Of a stretch of 64,000 nucleotides of DNA, positions 20,001 to 30,100 are shown piece after piece; the stretch's first letter is position 1, and each line of letters starts with the position of its first letter. The position numbers were made by a program, and so were the translations under genes. This DNA is from Branchiostoma floridae. Lineage: Eukaryota > Chordata > Leptocardii > Amphioxiformes > Branchiostomatidae. The notes beneath the pieces were generated by a model that had not been told where the DNA came from, did not search any database, and was given only the letters and a program-made list of their open reading frames with translations. Location: NCBI RefSeq assembly GCF_000003815.2, contig NC_049986.1, positions 15,145,811-15,209,810 on the forward strand, read 5' to 3'.

Positions 20001-23000
20001 AGTTAGAGAACATGGTCATGTTTATCAATTTGGTATTGTGAGGCAATGCCTGTAATAAAGAAATGGTCAACAAGCAAAGCGTCGTAAAGCAAGTCAGAAA
20101 AGTACACTGCATGGTATGAAACATCGATGTTCCGTTTGTTATCTGACCTGCTCAATTTCCCTTGCTGTATACACAGCCTGGATGGGCATGGACCTCAGAG
20201 GTGTCTGAGTTGAAGATCGTGGCGCGCGCCGTCGTCTGTGGGCGTTTTCATCAGCAGGGCGACGCAAGTCTGTCGTGGTCCCTGGCTGCCGTTTGTAACG
20301 TGACTGCAGTGGTGGAGGGAATAAAGTTAACGGGGACAATTTTTGAAATTCAAATAAAAAACGTAGCAAGCAGTGTGTTATCCCCTAAACGTTCCCTGCT
20401 GCCGTTTGTAACCATGGTTACCACACAGACGCCCATCTGGTCTTGTGGGATGAGGCTCAACGCTTGACTGCGGTGGTGGGGGGAATAACGGAAACAATTT
20501 TTGAACTTCAAATAAAAATGTAATAAGCAGTGTCGATAAGACACTGCTTATTACGTTGAACGGCCCCTGAAGTACATCTGAAAATAGCCTATGATAATGA
20601 TCTGAATAACACAATCCTATCTTCGTCTTATGTTGTTTTTTTTTGGCAAGTAAATCAGTAAATGCCATATTGGATGGTGTACCGCACTGCTGTCCACAAG
20701 AACTATGTTGCAGAAATTGTAAATGGCTGTCCGTATGACCACTCAGCTAATGCCACCACTCCGATGGAACTTTGAAAAGCACCAAGGAGAGAGTATATTT
20801 CTCACGCAAAGATGAGAAAAAAGTTCAGGCCAACGCATGAATGCGGAGTCGGGGATAGAACTCACCTGTCTGACGTCACTGGGAGGGAACTGGTCAGGAC
20901 GAGATGACGTCATGTGTCTGTGGGCGCTGCTGTATCCTGCCTGGCTGTCCGTCCGGACACCATCAGGTACGATGTCATGGAGCCTGTTGTCTCTCGGGTT
21001 GTCCGTCCGGACACCATCAGGCACGATGTCACGGAGCCTGTTGTCTCTCGGGTTGTCCGTCCGGACACCATGGGGCACGTTTTGGGGTGGTGCAGCGATA
21101 GACGTCGCCGCTAGGAAACGTTGAACATTCCCACCACTCTGTGACATCTGTTGGACAAGGATGTTTGCAAACGGACATGATTTAGAAGAAAACATAATAC
21201 CACGTCTATGTCGACATGTTAAAACATATCAAGATACCATTTTATTACAAGAACAATTTACACTATGCTGGGTACCTTACTTACTTGTAAAGTTTCAAGC
21301 TGTCATTTGTAAGACGACGTTTTTCTTAAACTCATGACATCAAGCCTATATTTCAAAACTATACATTTCAGATATTTTTCACGTGAGAGTCCGTAACAAA
21401 TGATAACTGCTGATATATAAATTCAGTTGATACCTACTTACCTGTGAAAAGCTGCTTGGCTGGAGAGGGTACTGCTGGGCCGGAGGTCTGCTATCCGTCT
21501 CCTGGTCGCTAGGCGGCATCTTTGACTGACCCATACCATACTGGAGACGTCCGTCCCCGCGTTTTGAAGAACCTGATCTGACCGACTTCTCCTGTAACTC
21601 CGCTGCCGCTGGAGGCCCGCTGCTGCGCCTGGCTCCATTACCTCCAATCTTCGCGGCCAGTGCCGCCGCCTTTTTGCGGAAGAGCTTCCGGAGCTTTTTG
21701 TCTCTTCGGATCTTCTCCTCCTCTCGTTTGAGGAACTCGATGAGGGACTTCCCAATGCTTGATCTCGATGACGTCGACTTCTGCGTGATGACGTCACGTC
21801 CGTGACGTACGCCTAGGCTCTTGCCGTCTGTGCTGACAGCAGGTGTTTCTTCTTGGGTTTGTGCAGCGGCACTCAAATCAGCTGAGCCGCAACAGCGTGT
21901 TGCTGAACTGTGTGCTAGCTCGGGTTGGGACGAGGTAGGGCGGCTTGTGGGGTCAGTCGTCTTCTTCTCCGTTATCAGAGGGCATAGAGCCTCTTTACGG
22001 GCGCGTATTTGTGACGAGACTTCCGCTAGCTCATGCTGGCTCATCCGCCGACGTGCTTTGATCACTCGGCGATCAGAAGTTGGACTCTTCTCCGTCTCAT
22101 CCGGGACCTTGATGCCGGTTTGCACCGAAGTTGCACTAGCGGTCACGTTTCTGCTATCACCACTCCTGCATCTGTTCATGTACTCTTGGAACGAAATCCG
22201 ACGTTTGCTGCCTTTACCATCTTGACGACGGGACTCGTCCGAGTCCTCTAAGGTAGAGCAAGGGCGCTTTACGCTACCTGTGTCGTCATGGCAAACTTTT
22301 GGATTTGTTGGTTGGTTGGTTTGTACGACTGCGTACTCTTTACTTGTTCCAGCGGCCTCCTTGGCTTTGTGGTGAGTAGACGGAGCGACACGGCGGAGTG
22401 TCAGCACGGCAGGAGGAGGAGACAGCCGTCTCTTCTCCTCTCCGGACGGGACAGCGGGGACATGAGGAGCGGTTGGGGTGGAGGACACGATCCGTGAAGA
22501 CCTCTCCCGAGACAGCCGTATCTTCTCCTCTCCGGACGGGACAGCGGGGACGTGAGGAGCGGTTGGAGTGGAGGACGCGATCCGTGAAGACTTCTCCTGA
22601 TGTGACCCGTGCCTCTCCTGTCGCGGCCTGCTCCGGCTGGAGCTTCTGTCGTCTTCAGACTCCACGTCTTCGGACAGCCATGAGGTGTTGTATGGCTGGG
22701 TTCTTCTGTCTCTGCGCTTTGTTGTAGACGTGTGCTTTGACACAACGGTCTGAAAGGGTAACATCGAACAATAGATATATCTGTTATTGTCAGTTTGTAG
22801 TTATACAAATATAGCATTGTGTACCAGGCAAGGGAAACCCTAGTTTGTCCCTATTGTTAAGCAACCATCTACACACAGGCCAATAGGCCCGTCTTTCTCA
22901 TTCACTTGCAATACGCAAATACTCAAAAATTGATCACACATATCCCTGTCGCCAAAAACGTCCACCAAACACAGCAAAATGGTCCCGTCCTTGGTGCTGA

Positions 23001-24475
23001 ATTACAGAGCTGCACATGGGAAATGTTGTGATATGTGGTCGCTATAATTTCTGTGTTTTTTTTTTTAAGTTTAGCTAGGGCAGTATTAGTTCAGTATCTA
23101 TTATTCTGCTGGTATTGTAAGTCAGTGCGTAACGTAGAAAAGGATCTGTTGTCGATACGACAAATTAGCATAATGACTGTTGGACTATAGCTATCGAAAC
23201 AATACGTCTTGTTTGCAAGCAGTCTGTCCGTTAAACACTACTACCTATCAACAGAGGATCACAAAGTGTTTTGGTGAGAGTAGGTTGGAGGTTCAAGTGT
23301 CCTAAGTTACCTTGTACGTAGTGTACAATCTGTCCTGTGAACACGTCTTCAGCTGTCCTGAACCGTGTCTGTCCTGTCCCTGTCTGCCCCGGCTGGGGCT
23401 CCGATCGTCGTCCGTGAACTCTCCGTCACCGGCCCGCCATGACGATCCGTAGGGACGCTTCCTTCTTTCCTTGCGGTTTTGTGCCCCTTTATGTTTCGAC
23501 ACAACCACCTGGAACTGGAAGGGCAATATTGAACAATGATACACAGTCGTATCATGAACCTACATCCTATAAAAGTAACTCGGAATAACCATAAATTGCG
23601 AAAAGGAGAAGATAAAGACTATGTTCAAAACTTGTTCAGACGATGTTCAAGAAAGATCGGGAAACATATACTGTATAAACTTCTAAATACCAGCTAAGAC
23701 CATATTGTGCTTTGCCGAGAACACGTTAAAACTGAGTGTCCGTACCTTGTCGTGAGGCCGGGCGCTGAGCGCTCGGGTCTCCTCCTCTACACGCTGTGGC
23801 AGCGGTAGGGTTGTTCCGGGGGGAAGCAGAAAACCTAAACGTGGACGAAATGAACTTTGTTGCTATTGATAACAAATGATCGTAGTTCTTCAAATAGGCA
23901 CTATCAGGAAATAGTAATAGCACAAGTAAGGTGCACGTAAGATAGCCAGAAAATAGTTTGCATCAACACGAGTGAAACAACTCGCTATAGAGACAAAACA
24001 AATTCGTTCACGGTCCAAGTCATACTATGAGAATTGAACCTTGACTCGTAACAAATTTCAAAGCTTATTTCTTCCAGTACAATCTACGCTTATCGAGGAG
24101 ATTCTTAGACGTGAACCGAACGTTGACGATAAGATAGTAGTAAATTAGATACACGATTGTTCAATGTGAAGTTCTTCACTTGGGTGTTAAAAAAACAAGA
24201 GCATAAATATCATCAAACTTGAAAGTACTGTCCTAGTGGTATACATATTTGAGTAAAATAAATCATACAGGTGCAGGAATAGGCAACTATGAACGTTAAC
24301 AATTAAAATGTACAAGTCAGTTTGACATAAAATGTTGTTGATGCTCACCAAACTGCTCCCTTCTGGACTCTCGCTCTTCTCTGCGAAGAGCGTCGTTCTG
24401 TCTGATTTTCGCCGACATAGCGACTCCTTGCGTCCGATCGACGCGATACTTCTTCTCTCTTCCTTCTTTAGGCAT
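17068..24475 (-). CDS. Unrecognised disordered nuclear-like protein, copy B
   Basis: Exons on the minus strand: 24349-24475, 23746-23834, 23311-23508, 21442-22749, 20866-21147, 20148-20303, 19499-19882, 18879-19004, an optional exon 18407-18625, and 17068-18165. The frame is continuous for 1255 residues without the optional exon. It is the paralogue of the gene at 5006-11495, with the same start, domain order and C-terminus. It differs in a 90-base duplication in exon 4 and in splitting of copy-A exon 5 into two exons by an insertion. It also has a triplicated PDGVRTDNPRDNRL unit and different residues in the 14-residue repeat. Both copies look intact, so both may be expressed. Function unknown. 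Confidence 0.72.
18407..18625 (-). CDS. Copy B optional exon 8 with a lost splice donor
   Basis: A 73-codon open block (KNNNNQLQAGRSDRPPPEE through RRKVLQ). It has a good acceptor (TTTTTTCAG) and the same CTTCAG|TTCAG end as copy A. It can be skipped in frame, or read through to a stop after FSLLSL. The shared lesion with a preserved reading frame implies the change predates the duplication and that the frame has not decayed since. Confidence 0.55.
19047..19323. mobile_element. Fold-back (MITE-like) element, ~277 bases
   Basis: The ends are ACAGTTACTATCAATTTTCT and its inverse at 19304-19323. The inverted arms continue imperfectly for about 70 bases, to GGTAGAGAACGTACCTCCAA on the left. Copy A lacks the insert at the matching place (7160). 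The flanks AACGTTTACTCAGAGA and AACGTTACTTAGAGACC look like an imperfect duplication of the target. No coding capacity. Confidence 0.65.
19499..19882 (-). CDS. Copy B exon 6: coding minisatellite
   Basis: This is the counterpart of 7301-7687, with about seven 42-base units encoding variants of RLSNPPLLTSLPTP. TGACGTCA begins at 19568, 19610, 19652, 19694, 19736 and 19778, again exactly 42 bases apart. The unit sequence is more uniform at residue 4 (Pro) than in copy A (Ala), which suggests each array has homogenised separately. Confidence 0.8.
20148..20303 (-). CDS. Copy B exon 5b, partly exonised insertion
   Basis: The acceptor CCACCACTGCAG lies at 20304-20315. The first ~14 codons (SRYKRQPGTTTDL) come from inserted DNA absent from copy A. 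The rest (RRPADENAHRR through MPIQAVYTAREIEQ) matches the second half of copy-A exon 5. The phase is 0 at both ends, so the two half-exons join in frame. Confidence 0.6.
20304..20865. repeat. Insertion in copy B: direct repeat plus perfect hairpin
   Basis: Two related blocks (about 20277-20374 and 20394-20534) share TGCCGTTTGTAAC, then a ...ACTGC(A/G)GTGGTGG segment, then ACAATTTTTGAA and CAAATAAAAA. The second ends in a perfect hairpin at 20520-20554, with 15-base arms around ATAA/GATAA. The insert now acts as the intron between exons 5a and 5b and supplies that intron's acceptor. Confidence 0.55.
20866..21147 (-). CDS. Copy B exon 5a with tripled 54-base unit
   Basis: This exon matches the first half of copy-A exon 5 (SQSGxxVQRxLAAT, then PHGVRTD). 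It then repeats the 18-residue unit DIVPDGVRTDNPRDNRL; the two complete 54-base units begin near 20949 and 21003, and a partial third follows. Copy A has only one unit. The end of the exon (SAHRHMTSSRPDQFPPSDVR) has no counterpart in copy A. The donor GTGAGT is at 20865. Confidence 0.65.
21442..22749 (-). CDS. Copy B exon 4 with internal 90-base duplication
   Basis: A 436-codon phase-0 exon, longer than its copy-A partner mainly because a 90-base segment (22421-22510 and 22511-22600) is repeated in frame. The duplicated peptide is about SSRIASSTPTAPHVPAVPSG. The rest, including FLKREEEKIRRDKKLRKLF, is nearly the same as copy A. Confidence 0.75.
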
Positions 24476-25215
24476 TGTGAATACCAAATGAACTCATTAA
24501 CACGAGAAAAATGGCACGGGTAAAAAACACGTGCGGTCTCGGTGAAAGCTAGAACTGCTCTGTTTACTAGAGCGGTTGTCAGGTTCGAATTCGAGGCATA
24601 AAGATGTTCTGGAACGGGGCATTGTTGTGAGGGGCGTTCTTTCATCCTGACCTGAGATGACCCCAAACTGGGTACCATTCGGGAACAAGAGACACCGAGT
24701 AGAAAATAAATACAGTCTAGTAAATAAGCTAATTTCGTTATAAACACTAACATTTTCTACTTTCAAATCCTGAAGACGGCGTACATGTGTTATACTATGA
24801 CATTATGCTATGTATTTGGGTCATATTACCTCGTACCATTTTATTGCTAGTTGGTTATTTATAACACGCAACGTCTCTTGAGACGAAAAGGGCCGAAGAA
24901 GCAACACAAACCATCCATACTACTGTCTAGTAGACTTGTACTAAATATATATGACAGAACTGTGTACGGTCAGTGTTTGGAAAGTCGTTGGGAGACACCT
25001 GAGATGGCCCTATAGTCATAGACGCACACTTACTGTGTGAAACGTTGTCAATCCCCGTGTACTACCATGGCTAGAAAAAGTCCTCTTCTTAAACAGCAAC
25101 AGAAGTGACTAACTGTATTGGTCTTGCAAGCTCTGTTTTTCTCAACCCCCTTTTGTGAAACGTATATACTTTGGAAAAAAGTATGTAGATCTCCACACCA
25201 TTGAACCTTGAACAG
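24476..25215 (-). promoter_or_regulatory. 5' flank of gene copy B
   Basis: Homologous to the copy-A 5' flank. 25045-25215 also matches 15630-15835, showing that the unit-A insertion separated DNA that was once contiguous. No core promoter element could be assigned. Confidence 0.35.
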
Positions 25216-26557
25216 GGATGCAGAAATCAGCAACATCACCACAGCAGAAATTTGCACACTGATGAAGGACAGGGCTGTGTTGAGTAGAGGAACCCATTGT
25301 TTCATGTGTTGGCTTCGCTACATGTCCCCGTTCCAGGTTCATATCATTCCAACAGTGAACAGTTGTTTGAAAGTTGTACATATCATCTAACCTACAGCTC
25401 TGTACAATATTTTATTTCCTAAAGTATTTAGAGACGAGCCCTTCAAGGTGACAGTAAAAACACATACAAAATTGGAAGGGGACTGTATTCCAAATGACAG
25501 GTTCACAAAAAGTGTCCCATATAGCCTAGTGTCAATACTGTTTTGCAGTTAGTACTTGTGGTTCAAATGTGATTTGTTCTCGTGTTTTATACATTTATAT
25601 TTATAGACCAGTTCTTAAATATACCAAAGGTGGTATAACAATTCATACCAAAGGCCATGTTTTCAGTTAACAGCACTTTAAAGACACACAATGTGCTTAC
25701 TGGAAAACTGCAGCACCAAAGTATCTGTCCTATAGTGTCATGCAAATGTGCATGACATTACGCATTTCATCCTGTGCTTTTTCTTGCATAACTGAAAATC
25801 TTCTTGACAAGGCTCATTTCATGCATCAGAATGTCTGTACTGTACCTGGGAAGTAACAAGTGGGGGTAACAAGAATCTTGGCACAAATCTTATGACAGAA
25901 CATCAACAGTATATTGAACTACACATCAAAAGTTCATGAAAAACAACTGGAATTTCACCATACACATAATGAGTTGTGCTTTGTTAGTATTTTTACATAA
26001 GGATAAATATCATGATCTTTCCTGAAGTTTGGTTAAGCCCTTGTGGTTACATAAATCCACATATATCAAGAAAATGTTGATTTCTTTTACAGATGGGCTC
26101 AGAAAATGACAGGCAAAGCTTACATATACAGGAGAGGGGCACATATTTTTTTGCAATGGCTCCCTCTTGTCTCACCAAGTATATGTGTGTTTCCCTTTCC
26201 TATGGTATCAAACTTATTATGATTCTAAGCTCAAGAAACGAGCACCAGGCCTGCTTACATGAGTGGGTCACCTTTTGTTGCAGCTAACTACGGACTACTT
26301 TACTACTATATTGTGTAAAAAAAACACTAAGGCTTCTACATTGTACCTAAAATGCAAGTTCATAAGCCATTAAGGTTCAAAAACCTACAAAGTTTCAGAA
26401 GACCTGTACATGGCAAAATTCATAAGAATAAAACAGGAAAGACTAAAAAAATAACATGAAGCCATGTTGATTCTCTTGCTCTGGGCAATCTGCAATAGTT
26501 CACCCCTGATACCCTGGAAATTTGCCCAGGCACAACTTCAACAGAAGTCTCATACGA
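25216..26557 (-). other. Intergenic and probable 3' UTR of TTF1
   Basis: No coding exon is seen. The half nearest 26557 probably includes the TTF1 3' UTR; the exact poly(A) site is not determined. Confidence 0.4.
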
Positions 26558-27180
26558 TTATCCTTCATCAGATGTGTCTACTTCAGTTTCACTGTCATCA
26601 TCAGTGTCATCTTCAGAACTTTCTTCATCTGACTTGTTATCTTGGCTGGTCTGACCAGTGTCTTTGCCTTTAGCCCTTGTGGGAGTTGGCTTATCATCGC
26701 CCACTGTACCATCTATGTTATTATCATCCTCAGTATCATCATCTTCTTCAGAGCTTTCTTCATCTGACTTGTTGTCCTGGGTGATCTGACCAGTGTCTTT
26801 GCCTTTAGAGCTTTCCTTAACTGATGTGGGAGTTGGCTTATCATCGCCCACTGTATCATCTATGTCATTATCATCCTCAGTATCATCATCTTCTTCATCA
26901 GAGCTTTCTTCATCTGACTTCTTGTCCTGGCTGGTCTGACCAGTGTTTTCCTCTCTAGAGCTTTCCTTATCTGATGTTGGAGTTGGTTCATCATCGCCCA
27001 CTGTACCATCTAGGTTGTTATCTTCCTCCTCAGTATCATCATCATCTTCATCTTCATCATCAGAGCTTTCCTCAGAGGATGTGAAGATGAAGGGTCCACT
27101 CTTGGCTTCTCTTTGTACGCGTGGTTTCGTTCCACTGTCAGCCTTCTTCTTCAGGTCTGCCTTCAAGTAATCCAAGATTT
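26558..27180 (-). CDS. TTF1: TTF1 last exon with acidic repeat tail
   Basis: Starts with EILDYLKADLKKK, the counterpart of human PEIIDYLYETTL. It continues into about 165 residues of Asp/Glu/Ser-rich sequence in three to four units of about 45-50 residues (GTVGDDKPTPTS, KESS, DTGQ, QDNKSDEESSE, DDDTEDDN). The acidic tail is far longer than the short acidic end of human TTF1. The stop codon is at 26558-26560. Confidence 0.85.
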
Positions 27181-30100
27181 CTGAAAAAAAAAAGAAGAAA
27201 TTTTTCAAACTTTACTTTCAGACCCTATATTAGAGTGATAGCAAACATACCAACTGTGATGTGGTCTTATACATACATCAGGTCTGAAACATTTCAACAT
27301 CTTTTAAAAACCATACATGACATACAAAATGACTTATATCTGGTGGACGTACCAACTTATGTCATACCAGCTCAGAAAAGGCCAAACATAGTAATGTCCT
27401 CAAGTACCAGTGTTAGAGTTATCAAGCATCAACCAAAAATTGATGTGTTCGAAAATTATGTTTTTCACTAGAACTTTTATGAGGTGGAACACCAAGTACA
27501 GTATCATCTTTATCAAATAACATTAAACGCTGCTTACAGGTATATGTGCAACGGTCATGTGTGACAGGCCATTCAGTGTAATATAAGTTATAACCAGCTG
27601 CTACTGCACCTGGATCTACCTGCAAAGCTGGTGTGTTATACTGAAGGGCATCTATACCAGCTACATGTATTTAGATACAGATACATGTACAAATTGGTAA
27701 CCCCACTTCAGCAAAAATGTCTTCATGACTGGCATTGCTGGTCAAAAAGTAAAGACATCACATGACACTAAGACATGTATAAGAATGAAAGAGACTAGGA
27801 AAAAGGTACAGAAATCTCCCCCACCATCCATGTCCTTCCTATGCCAGTCTGGCACCTTGAGCTTCAGCCTGTGCCAGCGTCTCCTCAGGTGGCCCTGGTG
27901 CTTCACCCTAGGGATATACAAAAACAACTTCTACATGTACTCGACTGCAAGTTTACTTGTGACAGCAAACAACATTATCTTGATTGAATATGAATCTAAA
28001 GCACATTCATATAGAATCGGCACAATATTCTGTGGATTTTGACAAGGTGAAGATAACGTTACTGGATTCCGAACAGGACTACTTTCAAAGGGGAGTGAAA
28101 GAGACTACTAATATCAGAGCCCACCAACTTTCCCTCAACCATTAACTGAGAGAGGGACCAATACCAACTTCCAAGCACCTCTGGCCTTTTTGCTGATGTC
28201 ACACTTCCAGCCTAGTTGTGTGACATAGGCTTTGGACATTTCAACTTGATAAGGATCAGAGAACTGATCGAAAGCTTGTTGGTAAGCGCTTTATTTTGTG
28301 ATCCTGCATCATTAGCATCAACACCTAGCTGCAGTGCGAAATAGCAACAGTCAGTATTGTGGGGCACGCTATCATGTGACAGCCAAAGAAAAGCAGTAGG
28401 ACAGAAACTAAGTGAAAACAAGCTTAGAAGACGTCTTTGTCATAACTTTCCTAATCCGATTCCACTTGTTTAAAAAAGATGTAAAAAAGTAATTAGCTTG
28501 GAGCAATATAAGTTATATAACCCAAAGACAACTGACCAGCTCGTTAAAGAGATTCATTAGTCACGTATGTTCACAGTTAATAAAAGTTTTCATCGATCAG
28601 TGACTTATCAAAGNNNNNNNNNNNNNNNNNNNNNNNNNNNNNNNNNNNNNNNNNNNNNNNNNNNNNNNNNNNNNNNNNNNNNNNNNNNNNNNNNNNNNNN
28701 NNNNNNNNNNNNNACCAAAAACTCCTGATGCTAGGTTGATAACACTAGAATTTGTAACTTTCTGCAACCTTCTTGGTCATTTTGTACATCAAGTACAATT
28801 AACATATAGCCAGGCGCCATGTAGCCTGATTAAATCTCGCTTATAGCAGCCCGCCAAACATCCGCCGGCCCTCTAGAAGCTTGATGGAGAATGGCCATAA
28901 GCCAGCGGAACTGGGTTTTCCATATACGGGTAATGTATGTAATTGTCATGAGCCCACCAGAGCCTGGCTTTTGGTTGCTATGGACTGGGGTGGGTTGCTA
29001 TGTGGTGATTGACAGCATCACACCTCTTATCTGTCGTTGATCTCCTTGATCTGTGCCACTTGTACTGATGGTAAACCAACTATGTATACAAAGTTCTACT
29101 AAAATGATGTCTTTTTTTTAACAGTTGTCCCGTTACACCGAAGAAGGAATGTGAAAATTGTGAACCAACTGTTTTTCTGCAGTTGTCTGCCCATATAGAT
29201 CAAAGAAATGTACTTTAACGTTTAAGCCAAGCTTTTGTTGCTGGCCACATAAGATCTCACCACCAGGCAAAATAATAGTTCCAAGAAAGTCTGCGCTCCA
29301 AGATTCCTTCAAGTTTCTTGAAATCCCCACAAGATGTTGTTTTCCCGACACAAACATGCCTCTGCTCCCATGGGTCCTTCACACAGAGAACCACAGCCTG
29401 CACAGACAATGGGAGAGGCAACTATAGCCCGCCCACCGTCTGGGTGGTGGAGACATACTAATTTACTGGTTTCCACGGTAATGTGGGCTCGACCTAAATC
29501 CTGGCCTACCATTGGTGTTGAGACATTCCACAACAGTTCCCTCAGCTTATAGCTAGTGGAGCACAAACTCCGCGGGAGGGGCCAGTTACAGCCCTGGACA
29601 GTGGAGTTTGTGTTACACAGACTAGGCGCCATGGACCAATCAGAAGGCCCCGTTCCATGTTGGTTATGATGCCGTAACACATAGATTCCAGCCAGCCCGG
29701 CCTCCTTTTGATTGGCCAATGTCTGCATAATCCCTTAATTTCCTGTGTATTGCTCCTTCTGATTGGTCAGAATTTGCATCGACACCAGTTGGTCAACACC
29801 ACGCTTGAGGTGTGTCTCCTTAAACATTGAGCCATGGTCCCTTTGTTCTATCTGAGAGGATGCCCTTAATTGAAGCTAGGTACCAGTACTCATTTTCACC
29901 TGCCGTGAGTACAATGAGGAAATAAGTCCCTTTTGCCAGGGCACAACACTGGCCTGCTCGGGATTCAAACCCAGAACCTTCAGAATCCAAGTCAACAATC
30001 TTTACCACATGACAACCTCAGGTGTCAGAGAACCAAGGTAACTCAGTGTGGATTACTTACTACAGCCAATACTATGACTCACCAGTGGTTGTGACATTGT

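Larger units (their letters stand above)
16370..25215. repeat. Tandem segmental duplication, unit B
   Basis: This is the second copy of the unit starting at 4200. The introns and 5' part (22.8-24.5 kb) are almost base-for-base identical to 9.8-11.5 kb. Other parts differ by short insertions: a fold-back element (19047-19323), an exonised insertion (20304-20865), and repeat expansions in exons 4 and 5. Homology ends near 25215. Confidence 0.85.
27181..30082 (-). other. TTF1 introns flanking exon 27825-27907
   Basis: Apart from the exon at 27825-27907, this stretch is noncoding. It contains an assembly gap, a CCAAT-bearing inverted repeat and a SINE, which are listed separately. No candidate for the missing exon after Myb 2 was found in the visible sequence. 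Confidence 0.5.

Noticed and set aside
29832-30030. A functional tRNA gene, because of the A- and B-box-like motifs
   Set aside because: The sequence cannot form a complete cloverleaf, and related copies with the same non-tRNA body occur at 30350 and 43600. It is a SINE.
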